From contig NZ_JACHLR010000004.1 of NCBI RefSeq assembly GCF_014204535.1, positions 248,001-312,000 on the forward strand: 64,000 bases of DNA, in the 5' to 3' direction. The notes beneath the pieces were generated by a model. It was given only the letters and a program-made list of their open reading frames with translations, ran no database searches and was not told the origin of the DNA. Positions 9,039 to 17,575 of this stretch are shown one piece after another. The position numbers and the translations under genes are program-made. The DNA comes from Novosphingobium chloroacetimidivorans. GTDB lineage: Bacteria; Pseudomonadota; Alphaproteobacteria; Sphingomonadales; Sphingomonadaceae. Position 1 is the first letter of the stretch. Each line of letters begins with the position of its first letter.

Positions 9039-11270
9039 ATGCCGAAAGATACCGGCCGGCGCCGTGAGGGCCCGGGCCGCCGCTCCGTCGAAGCAGCGCC
9101 TGGACCTGCGCCCAGGCCGCTGTGGCGGCGGATCGTGCGTGGCATTCTGATCTGGGGATCGGCGCTGGCGTTGCTCGGCGCGATCTTCCTGGGCACCGCG
9201 GTCTTCATGACGGCGCGGGAGCTGCCCTCGTTCTCCTCGCTCCAGAGCAGCCAGAACGGCCAGATGATCGTGGTGCGCGCGCGTGACGGCACGGAGCTCG
9301 TCTCGATCGGGCCGAGCTATGGGCAGTGGCTGCCTTACGAGCGCATTCCCCAAGTCATGAAGGACGCGATCGTTTCGGTCGAGGACCGGCGTTTCCGCGA
9401 GCACCCCGGCGTCGACCCGATCGGCGTCGCGCGCTCGGTCATGGTCCGGGTGGAGAAGGGACGCTGGCGGCAGGGCGGATCGACGATCACCCAGCAGCTG
9501 GCACGCACGATCTTCCTCAACAACAGCCGCACCTTCGGCCGCAAGATCCGCGAAGGCGTCCTCGCCTTGGCGCTGGAGCGCAAGTTCGACAAGAACGAGG
9601 TGCTCGAGCTGTACCTCAACAAAGTCTATTTCGGCGGCGGCGCCTATGGGATCGATGCCGCCAGCCGCAAGTTCTTCGGCCATCCGGCGACCGAGCTGTC
9701 GACGGCCGAGGCGGCGATCATCGCCGGCCTGGTCAAGGCGCCGTCCAACTATTCGCCCACCGCCGATGTCGAGGCCGCGAAGAATCGCGGCAAGGTGGTG
9801 CTGAGCCAGATGGCGAAGGCCGGCGTGATTTCCTACACCGACGCCGACACGATCGATCTCGACGCGGTGCGTATCGCCAAGGAGAAGGGCCAGAACTCGG
9901 TCCGCTACTTCACCGACTGGGCGCTGCCGCAGCTGGACCTTCTGCTCCCCGACACCGATGAGCCGATCGAGGTCTGGACCACACTCGATCCCGGCATGCA
10001 GCGCGCGGCCACGCAGGCGATCGACAGCAACGTGCCCAAGGGCGCACAGGGCGCTCTCGTCAGCTTGGACGGCGACGGCGCGGTGCGCGCGATGGTCGGC
10101 GGGACCGACTATGTGAACTCGAACTACAACCGCGCCACCCAGGCCATGCGCCAGCCGGGCTCGGCGTGGAAGCTGTTCGTCTACCTCGCCGCACTAGAAG
10201 CCGGCTATACGCCGGACGATCGTGTCGTCGACGAGCCGGTGACCATCGGCGGCTGGAGCCCCCAGAATTCGGGCCGCACGTTCGCGGGCGAGATCAACGT
10301 TCGTACCGCGTTCGCATACTCCAAGAACACCGTGGCCGCCTCGCTCGGCAACGAAGTCGGGTTCGGCACGGTCGCCTCGATGGCGCGGCGTTTCGGCATC
10401 ACCACGCCGGTCGCCACCAATCCGTCGATGGTGCTGGGCACTTCGGAAGTGCGGGTGATCGACATGACCCGCGCATTCGCGGCGATCTCGGCCGGAGGCA
10501 CGTCGATCGAGCCCTATGGCATCGTCAAGGTCACGACCACCAAGGGCGAGCTGCTCTACCAGCACAAGGTCGAGGCCGGACAAGTGCTGGTGCCGCCGCA
10601 CGTCGCCGCCGGCATCACCGACCTGCTGCAATCCGCCGTCGCCACCGGCACCGGCCGCGCTGCGCAGATCGGCCGTCCGGTGGCCGGCAAGACCGGCACT
10701 ACCAGCTCCAACAAGGACGGCTGGTTCCTCGGCTTCTCCAGCGGGATCACCACCGGCGTGTGGATGGGCCGCGACGATGCGCGCCCCGTTCCCGGTCTGC
10801 AGGGCGGCCATGCGCCTGCTTCGGCCTTCGCGGCGTTCATGCGCACGGCGGTCAAGGGGCGTCCGGTCAAGCCGTTCGACACCGAACTCAAGCTTCCCGA
10901 GTGGCAGCTGGAACCCGACGACGAGCAGATGAGCGGCAGTCCGGACGACTACTACTACACCGATGAGAACGGAAACCTGATCCAGCCGGGCGGTGCTGGT
11001 CGACGCGGCCCGAACGATGGCCAGCCGCGCTACGAGGATGGCACGGTCGGCCCCGGCACGCCACCGGGCGGTGACGACCAGGGCGGCGCGCCGGCGGCTG
11101 CAGGTGACGATTTCCTGGAGCAGGCCACCGGCCGCCAGCGTCAGGACGATCCGGCGCTGCGCCGGGCGCCGCCGATGCCGGGGACTTATCGTCCCAACCC
11201 GAACTCGCAGCAGCCTGTCAGGATCGTGCCACAGCTGCGGCCAACGCCGCCTCCTCCCTACGGGCAGTAG
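9039..11270 (+). CDS. Class A penicillin-binding protein (PBP1-type transglycosylase/transpeptidase)
   Basis: A 743-residue bifunctional peptidoglycan synthase. A basic cytoplasmic N-terminus and one membrane anchor (about 33-58) lead into the GT51 glycosyltransferase. Its catalytic glutamate is E115 in VEDRRFREHPG, and GGSTITQQLARTIFLNN is conserved. The transpeptidase domain has SxxK at S375/K378, an SKN motif and KTG at 551-553. A Gly/Pro-rich tail of about 100 residues follows. The shortness before the transpeptidase resembles PBP1C/2A-like forms more than classical PBP1A, so no symbol is given. Confidence 0.92.
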   Translation: MPKDTGRRREGPGRRSVEAAPGPAPRPLWRRIVRGILIWGSALALLGAIFLGTAVFMTARELPSFSSLQSSQNGQMIVVRARDGTELVSIGPSYGQWLPYERIPQVMKDAIVSVEDRRFREHPGVDPIGVARSVMVRVEKGRWRQGGSTITQQLARTIFLNNSRTFGRKIREGVLALALERKFDKNEVLELYLNKVYFGGGAYGIDAASRKFFGHPATELSTAEAAIIAGLVKAPSNYSPTADVEAAKNRGKVVLSQMAKAGVISYTDADTIDLDAVRIAKEKGQNSVRYFTDWALPQLDLLLPDTDEPIEVWTTLDPGMQRAATQAIDSNVPKGAQGALVSLDGDGAVRAMVGGTDYVNSNYNRATQAMRQPGSAWKLFVYLAALEAGYTPDDRVVDEPVTIGGWSPQNSGRTFAGEINVRTAFAYSKNTVAASLGNEVGFGTVASMARRFGITTPVATNPSMVLGTSEVRVIDMTRAFAAISAGGTSIEPYGIVKVTTTKGELLYQHKVEAGQVLVPPHVAAGITDLLQSAVATGTGRAAQIGRPVAGKTGTTSSNKDGWFLGFSSGITTGVWMGRDDARPVPGLQGGHAPASAFAAFMRTAVKGRPVKPFDTELKLPEWQLEPDDEQMSGSPDDYYYTDENGNLIQPGGAGRRGPNDGQPRYEDGTVGPGTPPGGDDQGGAPAAAGDDFLEQATGRQRQDDPALRRAPPMPGTYRPNPNSQQPVRIVPQLRPTPPPPYGQ

Positions 11271-11412
11271 CGCCGCCTCGCTGATTCCGCTTAGTGCAAA
11301 CGCCTGCATGGGACGGGCGAGGTGCGCCCAAGGCAGGACGATGCGCGGTTGGCGGCGCGTCTACCGCAGATGGACCTTGATCGGCACCGGCCCGACCCAT
11401 TATTGATCCTTG

Positions 11413-12615
11413 ATGGACAGCGAAGGTCAGGACCGGAAAGCGCAGCCTCATGCTGTCAAGGTCATTGGCCGGATAGAAGCCGTGCCAACCATTCTCGACA
11501 CCGTGTGCAGGGTGACGGGCATGGGCTTCGCGGCCGTGGCGCGCGTCACGGAGACGGAGTGGGTCGCCTGCGCCGTTCGCGACGACATCGACTTCGGCTT
11601 GAAGCCGGGCGGCAACCTGAAGCTCGATACGACGATCTGCAACGAGATACGTCATTCGCGCCAGTCGGTGATCATCAGCGATACCCGGGGGGATCCGGTC
11701 TACCACGATCACGGCACGCCTCGCATGTACGGCTTCCGGAGCTACATCTCCGTGCCCATCGTCGTTGGGGACGGAAGCATGTGGGGAACGCTGTGCGCCA
11801 TCGACCCACAGCCGCGGGATCTGGAGCGTCCCGAGGTCCGCAACATCTTCCAGATGTTCGCCGAGCTGATCGGTTTCCACTTGAACATGGCCGATCGGCT
11901 CGATCTGTCGGAAGCCGATCTCGATGCCGAGCGTACGTCCGGAATCCAGCGTGAGCAATTCATGGCGATGCTCGGCCACGACTTGCGCAATCCGCTGGCG
12001 GCCGTGCAGGCGGGTGTCGGCATGCTGCGCAGGAAGCCGGACGAGCAGCGCGAGGCGCTGATCCTCGATCGGATGCAGGCAAGTGTCGATCGCATGGCCT
12101 TGCTGATCGACGACATTCTCGACTTCGCACGCGGCAGGCTGGGCGACGGGATCGCACTGGATTTCGCCGATTGCGACATTGTCGCGTTGGTCGAGCAAGT
12201 CGTGGATGAGCTGGCAGCGCATCACCCGGATCGCAAGCTGGTCATGGACGGCGATGCTCAAGCTACCGTGAGCTGCGATCCGAAGCGTGTTGCCCAGCTG
12301 GTGTCCAATCTGGTCGGCAACGCGCTGACGCATGGCTCTTCGGACGAACCGGTCATCGTGCGCTGTCGCGCGGACGAGGGCGTGCTGGAAATCTGCGTCA
12401 CCAACGCAGGCGACGAGATCCCGGCTGAGGAACAGGCGCGGCTCTTCCAGCCATTCGAGCAAGGTGGGCGGAGCGACGCCCGTCAGGGATTGGGCTTGGG
12501 TCTTTTCATTGCCTCGACCATCGCCAAGGCGCACCACGGGGCGCTGACGGTCAACTCAAGTCCCCAGGAAACCTGCTTTACGTTCACGATGCCGACGCGC
12601 CTGCCTGGCGCATAG
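11413..12615 (+). CDS. GAF-domain sensor histidine kinase
   Basis: A 400-residue soluble kinase. An N-terminal GAF domain (about 15-165; TICNEIRHSRQSVIISD, GTLCAIDPQPRDL) precedes a HisKA domain with the phosphorylated histidine H189 in LGHDLRNPLAAV. The HATPase domain ends the protein (NLVGNALTHG as N-box, GLGLGLFIASTIAKAHHG as G-box). There is no membrane segment, so it should sense a cytoplasmic signal. No response regulator is adjacent. The ATG at 11413 is chosen over a TTG one codon earlier. Confidence 0.9.
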   Translation: MDSEGQDRKAQPHAVKVIGRIEAVPTILDTVCRVTGMGFAAVARVTETEWVACAVRDDIDFGLKPGGNLKLDTTICNEIRHSRQSVIISDTRGDPVYHDHGTPRMYGFRSYISVPIVVGDGSMWGTLCAIDPQPRDLERPEVRNIFQMFAELIGFHLNMADRLDLSEADLDAERTSGIQREQFMAMLGHDLRNPLAAVQAGVGMLRRKPDEQREALILDRMQASVDRMALLIDDILDFARGRLGDGIALDFADCDIVALVEQVVDELAAHHPDRKLVMDGDAQATVSCDPKRVAQLVSNLVGNALTHGSSDEPVIVRCRADEGVLEICVTNAGDEIPAEEQARLFQPFEQGGRSDARQGLGLGLFIASTIAKAHHGALTVNSSPQETCFTFTMPTRLPGA

Positions 12616-12627
12616 CCTCGGTTTGCT

Positions 12628-12661
12628 CGAGCCGCCGGTCGCTTGGGGAACCGGCGGCTCG
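12628..12661. terminator. Hairpin between the convergent kinase and degP genes
   Basis: A 12-bp perfect stem (CGAGCCGCCGGT paired with its complement, 10-base loop) lies in the 53 bases between the two convergent stop codons. There is no T-run on either side, so it is not a classical intrinsic terminator. Its place suggests a bidirectional transcript-end or RNA-stability structure. Confidence 0.5.
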
Positions 12662-12668
12662 GGCGTGA

Positions 12669-14213
12669 TCAGCGGATGCGGATCGGCAGGTAGGCGGCAG
12701 GCTGGCCGCGGCGCTGGACGCGCAAGAGCACGGCATCGCGGTTGGTGCTCTTGGCCGTGCGTGCCGCCGCATCCAGGTCCTGCGGGCCGGTCACATCCTG
12801 GTAGTTGACCGAGAGGATGATGTCGCCGCGGCGCAGGCCCTTCTGGCCGGCATCGGAGCTGGGATCGACAGCGGTGACGACCGCGCCGCGGGTGCCATCG
12901 GCAGCGCCGAGCTGGCGCGCGATCGTGGCGGTCAGCGGGATGGACGCGAAGCCGAGCGACTGGTTGCTCAGCGCCGGGTTGGGATCCTGCTGCGGCTGGG
13001 TCAGGTCATCGTCCTGGCCCTGTCCCGGAGGCGCGCCGAAGTCCTCTTGCGCCAGCTGCTCCTGCGTGGGTCGCTTGCCGACGGTAGCGTTGAGCGTCAC
13101 GCGCTTGCCGTTGCGGATCACTTCGATCGGAATGCGCGTGCCCGGCCGCTCGTTGGCGACGATGAAGCTGAGCGTCTGCTCGCGGGTGACTTCCTTGCCG
13201 TCGATCCGCACCACCACGTCGCCCGCCTGCAGCCCGGCCGCCGCCGCGGCGCCGCCCGGGGTGACGGCCTGGACGAACTCGCCACGGTTGCGCGCGATGC
13301 CCAGCGAGGCGGCGAGATCCTCGGTAACCGGCTGGATCTGGATGCCGAGGTAGCCGCGCTCGATCGCGACGCCCTTGATCAGCTTCTGCACGATCGGCGC
13401 GGCGGTTTCGGCGGGGATGGCAAAGCCGATGCCGACGCTGCCGCCGGTGGGCGAGAAGATCGCGTTGTTGATGCCCACGACCTGCCCGTTCATGTCGAAC
13501 AGCGGACCGCCCGAGTTGCCCCGGTTGATCGAGGCGTCGGTCTGGATGTAGCGATCGTAAGCGCCGCCGCCGGTGTTGCGATACACGGCCGAGATGATGC
13601 CGGCGGTGACCGTGCCGCCCAGCGCGAAGGGGTTGCCGATCGCGACAACCCAATCGCCTACGCGCGCCTTGCTGGAATCGCCGAACTTGACGAAGGGCAG
13701 CGACTTGGACGCGCTGATCTTTAGGACCGCAAGATCCGAATCCGGGTCCTTGCCGACCAGCTTGGCGGGGTAATCGGTCCCGTCGGGCATGGTGACGGTG
13801 ATCGATTCGACCTGCGCGCCTCGGGCATCGGGCGAAATCACGTGGTTGTTGGTGACGATGTAGCCATCGGCCGAGATGATGAAGCCCGAGCCCAGAGACT
13901 GCGCCTCGCGCGTCTGGCCACCGCCGCCGCCCTGGCCACCGAACAGGCCCTCGAACGGGGTGCCGGCGAACGGGTTCTGCGTCTGCACCTGCACGCGCTG
14001 GCGAGTGGAGATGTTGACGACGGCAGGCGCCAGTTGCGCGGTAAGGTCGGCGAAGCTGCCCGGGGCGCCGGCCCGGGGCACGACGTTGGTCATCTGGCTG
14101 GCTTCGTTCTGCGCGACTTGCGCGCCGGCAGGCAGGCCGGTGACGAGCGTGGCGGTCGCGCCGCCGACCAGCAGGGCGGTGGTCAATCCATAAGCATAGC
14201 GCACGGGCTTCAC
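12669..14213 (-). CDS. degP: DegP/Do-family periplasmic serine protease (HtrA)
   Basis: A 514-residue trypsin-like HtrA protease that degrades or refolds damaged envelope proteins. A signal peptide (YAYGLTTALLVGG...) precedes the protease domain, with the triad H124 (NNHVISP), D160 (DPDSDLAVLKI) and S234 (NRGNSGGPLF). Two PDZ domains follow (about 290-375 and 415-510). The GTG at 14213 is chosen because GGAGG lies 11 bases upstream; a TTG at 14252 would add 13 residues. It follows hflK and hflC on the same strand, a common alphaproteobacterial quality-control set. Confidence 0.93.
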   Translation of the reverse strand: MKPVRYAYGLTTALLVGGATATLVTGLPAGAQVAQNEASQMTNVVPRAGAPGSFADLTAQLAPAVVNISTRQRVQVQTQNPFAGTPFEGLFGGQGGGGGQTREAQSLGSGFIISADGYIVTNNHVISPDARGAQVESITVTMPDGTDYPAKLVGKDPDSDLAVLKISASKSLPFVKFGDSSKARVGDWVVAIGNPFALGGTVTAGIISAVYRNTGGGAYDRYIQTDASINRGNSGGPLFDMNGQVVGINNAIFSPTGGSVGIGFAIPAETAAPIVQKLIKGVAIERGYLGIQIQPVTEDLAASLGIARNRGEFVQAVTPGGAAAAAGLQAGDVVVRIDGKEVTREQTLSFIVANERPGTRIPIEVIRNGKRVTLNATVGKRPTQEQLAQEDFGAPPGQGQDDDLTQPQQDPNPALSNQSLGFASIPLTATIARQLGAADGTRGAVVTAVDPSSDAGQKGLRRGDIILSVNYQDVTGPQDLDAAARTAKSTNRDAVLLRVQRRGQPAAYLPIRIR

Positions 14214-14386
14214 GTCCTTTGTTTCCTCCAATGCGGTGGCCCCCACATCCAAGGGCCTCCGTCGTATCCGGCTCGCCGCCGAGTTGCCTGTCGAGATTCA
14301 GGCGTTGGCGGCTTAACCGGTATTGAATGGCCAGCGTTCCCGCGCCTTCCGGCAAGTACGGGAATAAACGCGTCGCAAGGCTAGCC

Positions 14387-15226
14387 TCAGGGGCCCTTGA
14401 ACTCCTTCAGGTAGGAGTTGTCGGGGGAGAGCACGATCGTCGTGCCCGCTTCACCCTCCGCGAACGCATAGTCGTAGCTCTGCATCGCGCGGTAGAAGTC
14501 GTAGAATTGCGGGTCCTTGCCGAAGCTGTCGGCATAGGTCTTCGCGGCCTGCGCCTCGGCGTCGGCGCGCGTGATCTGCGCCTGCTTTTGTCCTTGCGCG
14601 CGGATCGTGGTCGATTCCTGCTCACGCGCGGCCTGCATGCGCGAGAACGCGCTTTCCAACGCACCTTCGGGCAAGTCGGCACGCTTGATCCGCACGTCGA
14701 CGATCTGCGCGCCGTATTCACGCGCTTCGTTGTCGAGCCCGCGGCGGATGTTCTCCATGGCCTGCCCGCGCTCGGCGGTGAGCAGCGAGCGGAAGGTGCG
14801 CTTGCCCAGTTCCTGTCGCAGCACCGAGGTGAGGATCGGTTCCAGCTGTTCCTGCACGCGCTCGGGCGAGCCGGCGGTGCGAACCATCTTGACCGGATCG
14901 ATCACCCGGAAGCGCGCATAGGCATCGACGTTCAGCCGCAACTGGTCGGTGGAGAGGACCTGCTGGGGCTGCATGTCGAGCGAGAGCAGCCGCTTGTCGA
15001 TGCGCATCACCCGCTCGGCGAACGGAATGCGCAAGGACAGGCCCGCGCCGGTGCTGCCATAGGCGACGTTGGGCCGATAGCGGTTGATGACGCGCACCGG
15101 CTCGCCGAAGCGCAGCACCACGGCCTGCTCTTCCTCGGGGACCATGATCACGCTGGAGAGCAGCACGATCAGCAGCGCGACGGCGGCGACGATGGGCGCC
15201 TTGTAGTTCTGCCAGAGGGTGTTCAC
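14387..15226 (-). CDS. hflC: FtsH-modulating membrane protein HflC
   Basis: A 279-residue SPFH/band-7 protein with one N-terminal membrane anchor (IVAAVALLIVLLSSVIMV) and the bulk in the periplasm. With HflK it forms the large cage around the FtsH protease and limits its access to membrane substrates. Its ATG overlaps the hflK stop by four bases, which fits equal expression of the two partners. The C-terminal region is helix-rich (REQESTTIRAQGQKQ), as in the family. Confidence 0.93.
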   Translation of the reverse strand: MNTLWQNYKAPIVAAVALLIVLLSSVIMVPEEEQAVVLRFGEPVRVINRYRPNVAYGSTGAGLSLRIPFAERVMRIDKRLLSLDMQPQQVLSTDQLRLNVDAYARFRVIDPVKMVRTAGSPERVQEQLEPILTSVLRQELGKRTFRSLLTAERGQAMENIRRGLDNEAREYGAQIVDVRIKRADLPEGALESAFSRMQAAREQESTTIRAQGQKQAQITRADAEAQAAKTYADSFGKDPQFYDFYRAMQSYDYAFAEGEAGTTIVLSPDNSYLKEFKGP

Positions 15227-16467
15227 TGTGCGGCACCCCCCGTGGTCGCGCCAGGCGAAGGCGCCGCGGGCGTCGCCGATGGCGAGGGGCTGGCCGCCTG
15301 GGCACGCCGGCGGACTTCAGGCAGCGGCAGGTAAGGCGTCACGCCATTGGCCTCGACGATCACCTTGTCGTTGTTGCTCAGCACGCGCTCCATCGTCTCG
15401 TAGTACATGCGCCGCTTGGTGACCTCGGGCGAGAGCCTGTACTGCTCGTACACCTTGTCGAAGGCGGCGGCATCGCCCTGTGCGCGGGCGAGCAGCTGTT
15501 GCGCCCAGGCACGCGCATTCGAGCGATCGCGCTCAGCGTCCTGCTGCGCGGCGGTGACTTGCTGGAACGCGCCGATGACCTTGGCCGGCGGATCGGCCTT
15601 CTTCACCTCGACGCCCTGCACGATCACGCCGGCGCGATAGAAGTCCAGTACGCGCTGCATGCGTTCGCGCACGGCCTGCTCCACTTGCGCGCGGCCGGCA
15701 CCCGAAAGCGCGCCATCCAGCGTCACTTCCGCGATGGCCGAGCGCATGGCGGCCTCGGCCACTTCGCGCACGGTGTCCTCCGGATCGGAGAGGCGGAAGC
15801 GGTAGTCCATCAGGTTCTTGATGTTCCAGCGGACCAGGTAGGAGATATCGACCAGGTTCTGGTCGCTGGTGAGCATCAGCTTCTCACCCTCGCCCTCCGG
15901 AATGGTGTAGCGCTGGATCGAGGTGACGTCCGCCACTTCGACCTGCTGGATCGGCCAGGGCAGCGTCACCGAGACGCCGGGACCGATCGTGCGCGCGTAC
16001 TTGCCGAAGGTCATGACGATGCCTTCTTCCTTCGGCCCGACCATGTGCACGCTGGTGACGCCGAGCCAGACCAACGCGACACCGGCCACGATCAGCGGCA
16101 GCCAGCTCTTGCCGTCGGGGCGCACCGGCATGCGCGGCATGCCGCCGGGGCGACCGCCGCCCCCGCCGCCCCCGCCACCGGGCTTGCGCGGCGACTTGAA
16201 GATATCCTCGATGCTGGCTGAGCGGCGTGGACGCTCGGTCGGTGCCCCGCTGCTGGGCGGCAGCCAGGGATTGCGCGGGCCACGCTCAGGCCCGCCACGC
16301 TCAGGGGGAGACGCCGGCTCGGAAGGGCCATCGCCCTTCTCGCCGTCCACGCCCTTGCCAGGCTCATCCCCCGGCTCTCCGTCCTTGCCGTCGCCACCGC
16401 CCCAGGGGCTGCGACGTCCCGACATGGCGAGCGCCCCGCGTGCCAGTGCACCACCGATCCTTTTCAT
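15223..16467 (-). CDS. hflK: FtsH-modulating membrane protein HflK
   Basis: A 414-residue partner of HflC. It has a long Gly/Pro-rich cytoplasmic N-terminus, including a run of nine glycines, a membrane segment (about 123-143) and the band-7 domain (VRWNIKNLMDYRFRLSDPEDTVREVAE). The C-terminus is Ala/Pro/Ser-rich. The start is uncertain: 16467 is the first ATG, but 16425 gives MSGRRSPWGGG, which is closer to the usual HflK beginning. It is the first gene of hflK-hflC-degP. Confidence 0.92.
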   Translation of the reverse strand: MKRIGGALARGALAMSGRRSPWGGGDGKDGEPGDEPGKGVDGEKGDGPSEPASPPERGGPERGPRNPWLPPSSGAPTERPRRSASIEDIFKSPRKPGGGGGGGGGRPGGMPRMPVRPDGKSWLPLIVAGVALVWLGVTSVHMVGPKEEGIVMTFGKYARTIGPGVSVTLPWPIQQVEVADVTSIQRYTIPEGEGEKLMLTSDQNLVDISYLVRWNIKNLMDYRFRLSDPEDTVREVAEAAMRSAIAEVTLDGALSGAGRAQVEQAVRERMQRVLDFYRAGVIVQGVEVKKADPPAKVIGAFQQVTAAQQDAERDRSNARAWAQQLLARAQGDAAAFDKVYEQYRLSPEVTKRRMYYETMERVLSNNDKVIVEANGVTPYLPLPEVRRRAQAASPSPSATPAAPSPGATTGGAAQ

Positions 16468-16559
16468 GGCTGTCGTTATAGGAACGGCTGGCCGCTAAAA
16501 ACAGTGTCCTTCTCGCGCTTTTTCCTTGCTAGGGATCGCGCGAACCATCCGGAGAGGAC

Positions 16560-17543
16560 ATGTCGAGCGATCCCGTCGAAGCGCTGAAGGCGCGCTTGCC
16601 TGCGCAAGTGCTTGAGCGGGTTGCCTCGCTGCGGCTGAACGAGGCGCGCGCGATCCTGGTTCTGGATGCCTCCGGACTGGATGCAGCCGCTCGCTCTAAG
16701 TTGGAAGAGCAGGCGCGCGCTGCCCTCCAGGACACGCCCGGCGTGACCGAGCTGCACGTGGCCATGACGGCGGAGCGTGGGAGCGACGCGCCCCGCAAGC
16801 CGCGCATCATCGCGGTGGGGTCGGGCAAGGGCGGCGTGGGCAAGTCCACCGTCTCGACCAACCTGGCGGTCGCGCTGCAGCGGGCCGGGCACCGGGTCGG
16901 CGTGGTCGATGCGGACATCTACGGCCCCTCGCAATCGCGCCTGCTCGGCACCGAGGGGCAGCGCCCGATCGCGCGCGACAAGCAGTTGATCCCGGTGCAG
17001 AGCCGCTGGGGCGTGCCGGTGCTCTCCATGGCGCACCTCGCCGAACCCGGGCAGGCGATCGCCTGGCGCGGGCCGATGGCAGGCAATGCGCTGGTGCAGA
17101 TGCTGGAGGGCGACTGGACCGATGTCGACGTGTTGATCGTCGACTTGCCACCCGGCACCGGCGACATCCAGCTGACCATGCTGCAACGCTTCAAGCCCGA
17201 TGGTGCAGTGATCGTCTCCACGCCGCAGGACCTGGCGCTGATCGACGCAACCCGCGCGATCGGCCTGTTCGACAAGGGCGGCGTGCCGGTGATCGGTCTG
17301 ATCGAGAACATGGCCGGCTATGCCTGTCCGCACTGCGGCGAGGTGAGCGATCCATTTGGCCACGGCGGCGCCGAGGCAACGGCACTGAGCGGCGATCACC
17401 CGTTCCTCGGCCGCATTCCACTCGACATCGTGATCCGGCAAGAGAGCGACGCGGGCACGCCTCCCGCAGCCGGCGATGGCCCGCAGGCGGAGGCGTTTGT
17501 GCGGATCGCGCAACGCGTTGCTGCATGGCTTGAGAAGCGGTGA
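16560..17543 (+). CDS. mrp: Mrp/NBP35-type iron-sulfur carrier P-loop ATPase
   Basis: A 327-residue Mrp (ApbC) protein, a scaffold that delivers Fe-S clusters to apoproteins. A short N-terminal MIP18-like domain (about 1-75) precedes the deviant Walker A motif GKGGVGKST and the P-loop fold. The C-terminal CxxC (YACPHCGEVSDPFG) is the bridging cluster site. GGAGAGGAC lies just before the ATG. It is transcribed towards the molybdo-enzyme subunit gene, 32 bases away. Confidence 0.93.
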   Translation: MSSDPVEALKARLPAQVLERVASLRLNEARAILVLDASGLDAAARSKLEEQARAALQDTPGVTELHVAMTAERGSDAPRKPRIIAVGSGKGGVGKSTVSTNLAVALQRAGHRVGVVDADIYGPSQSRLLGTEGQRPIARDKQLIPVQSRWGVPVLSMAHLAEPGQAIAWRGPMAGNALVQMLEGDWTDVDVLIVDLPPGTGDIQLTMLQRFKPDGAVIVSTPQDLALIDATRAIGLFDKGGVPVIGLIENMAGYACPHCGEVSDPFGHGGAEATALSGDHPFLGRIPLDIVIRQESDAGTPPAAGDGPQAEAFVRIAQRVAAWLEKR

Positions 17544-17575
17544 CGATGCACGGCTTCGTGGAGCGCTGCTGAGCC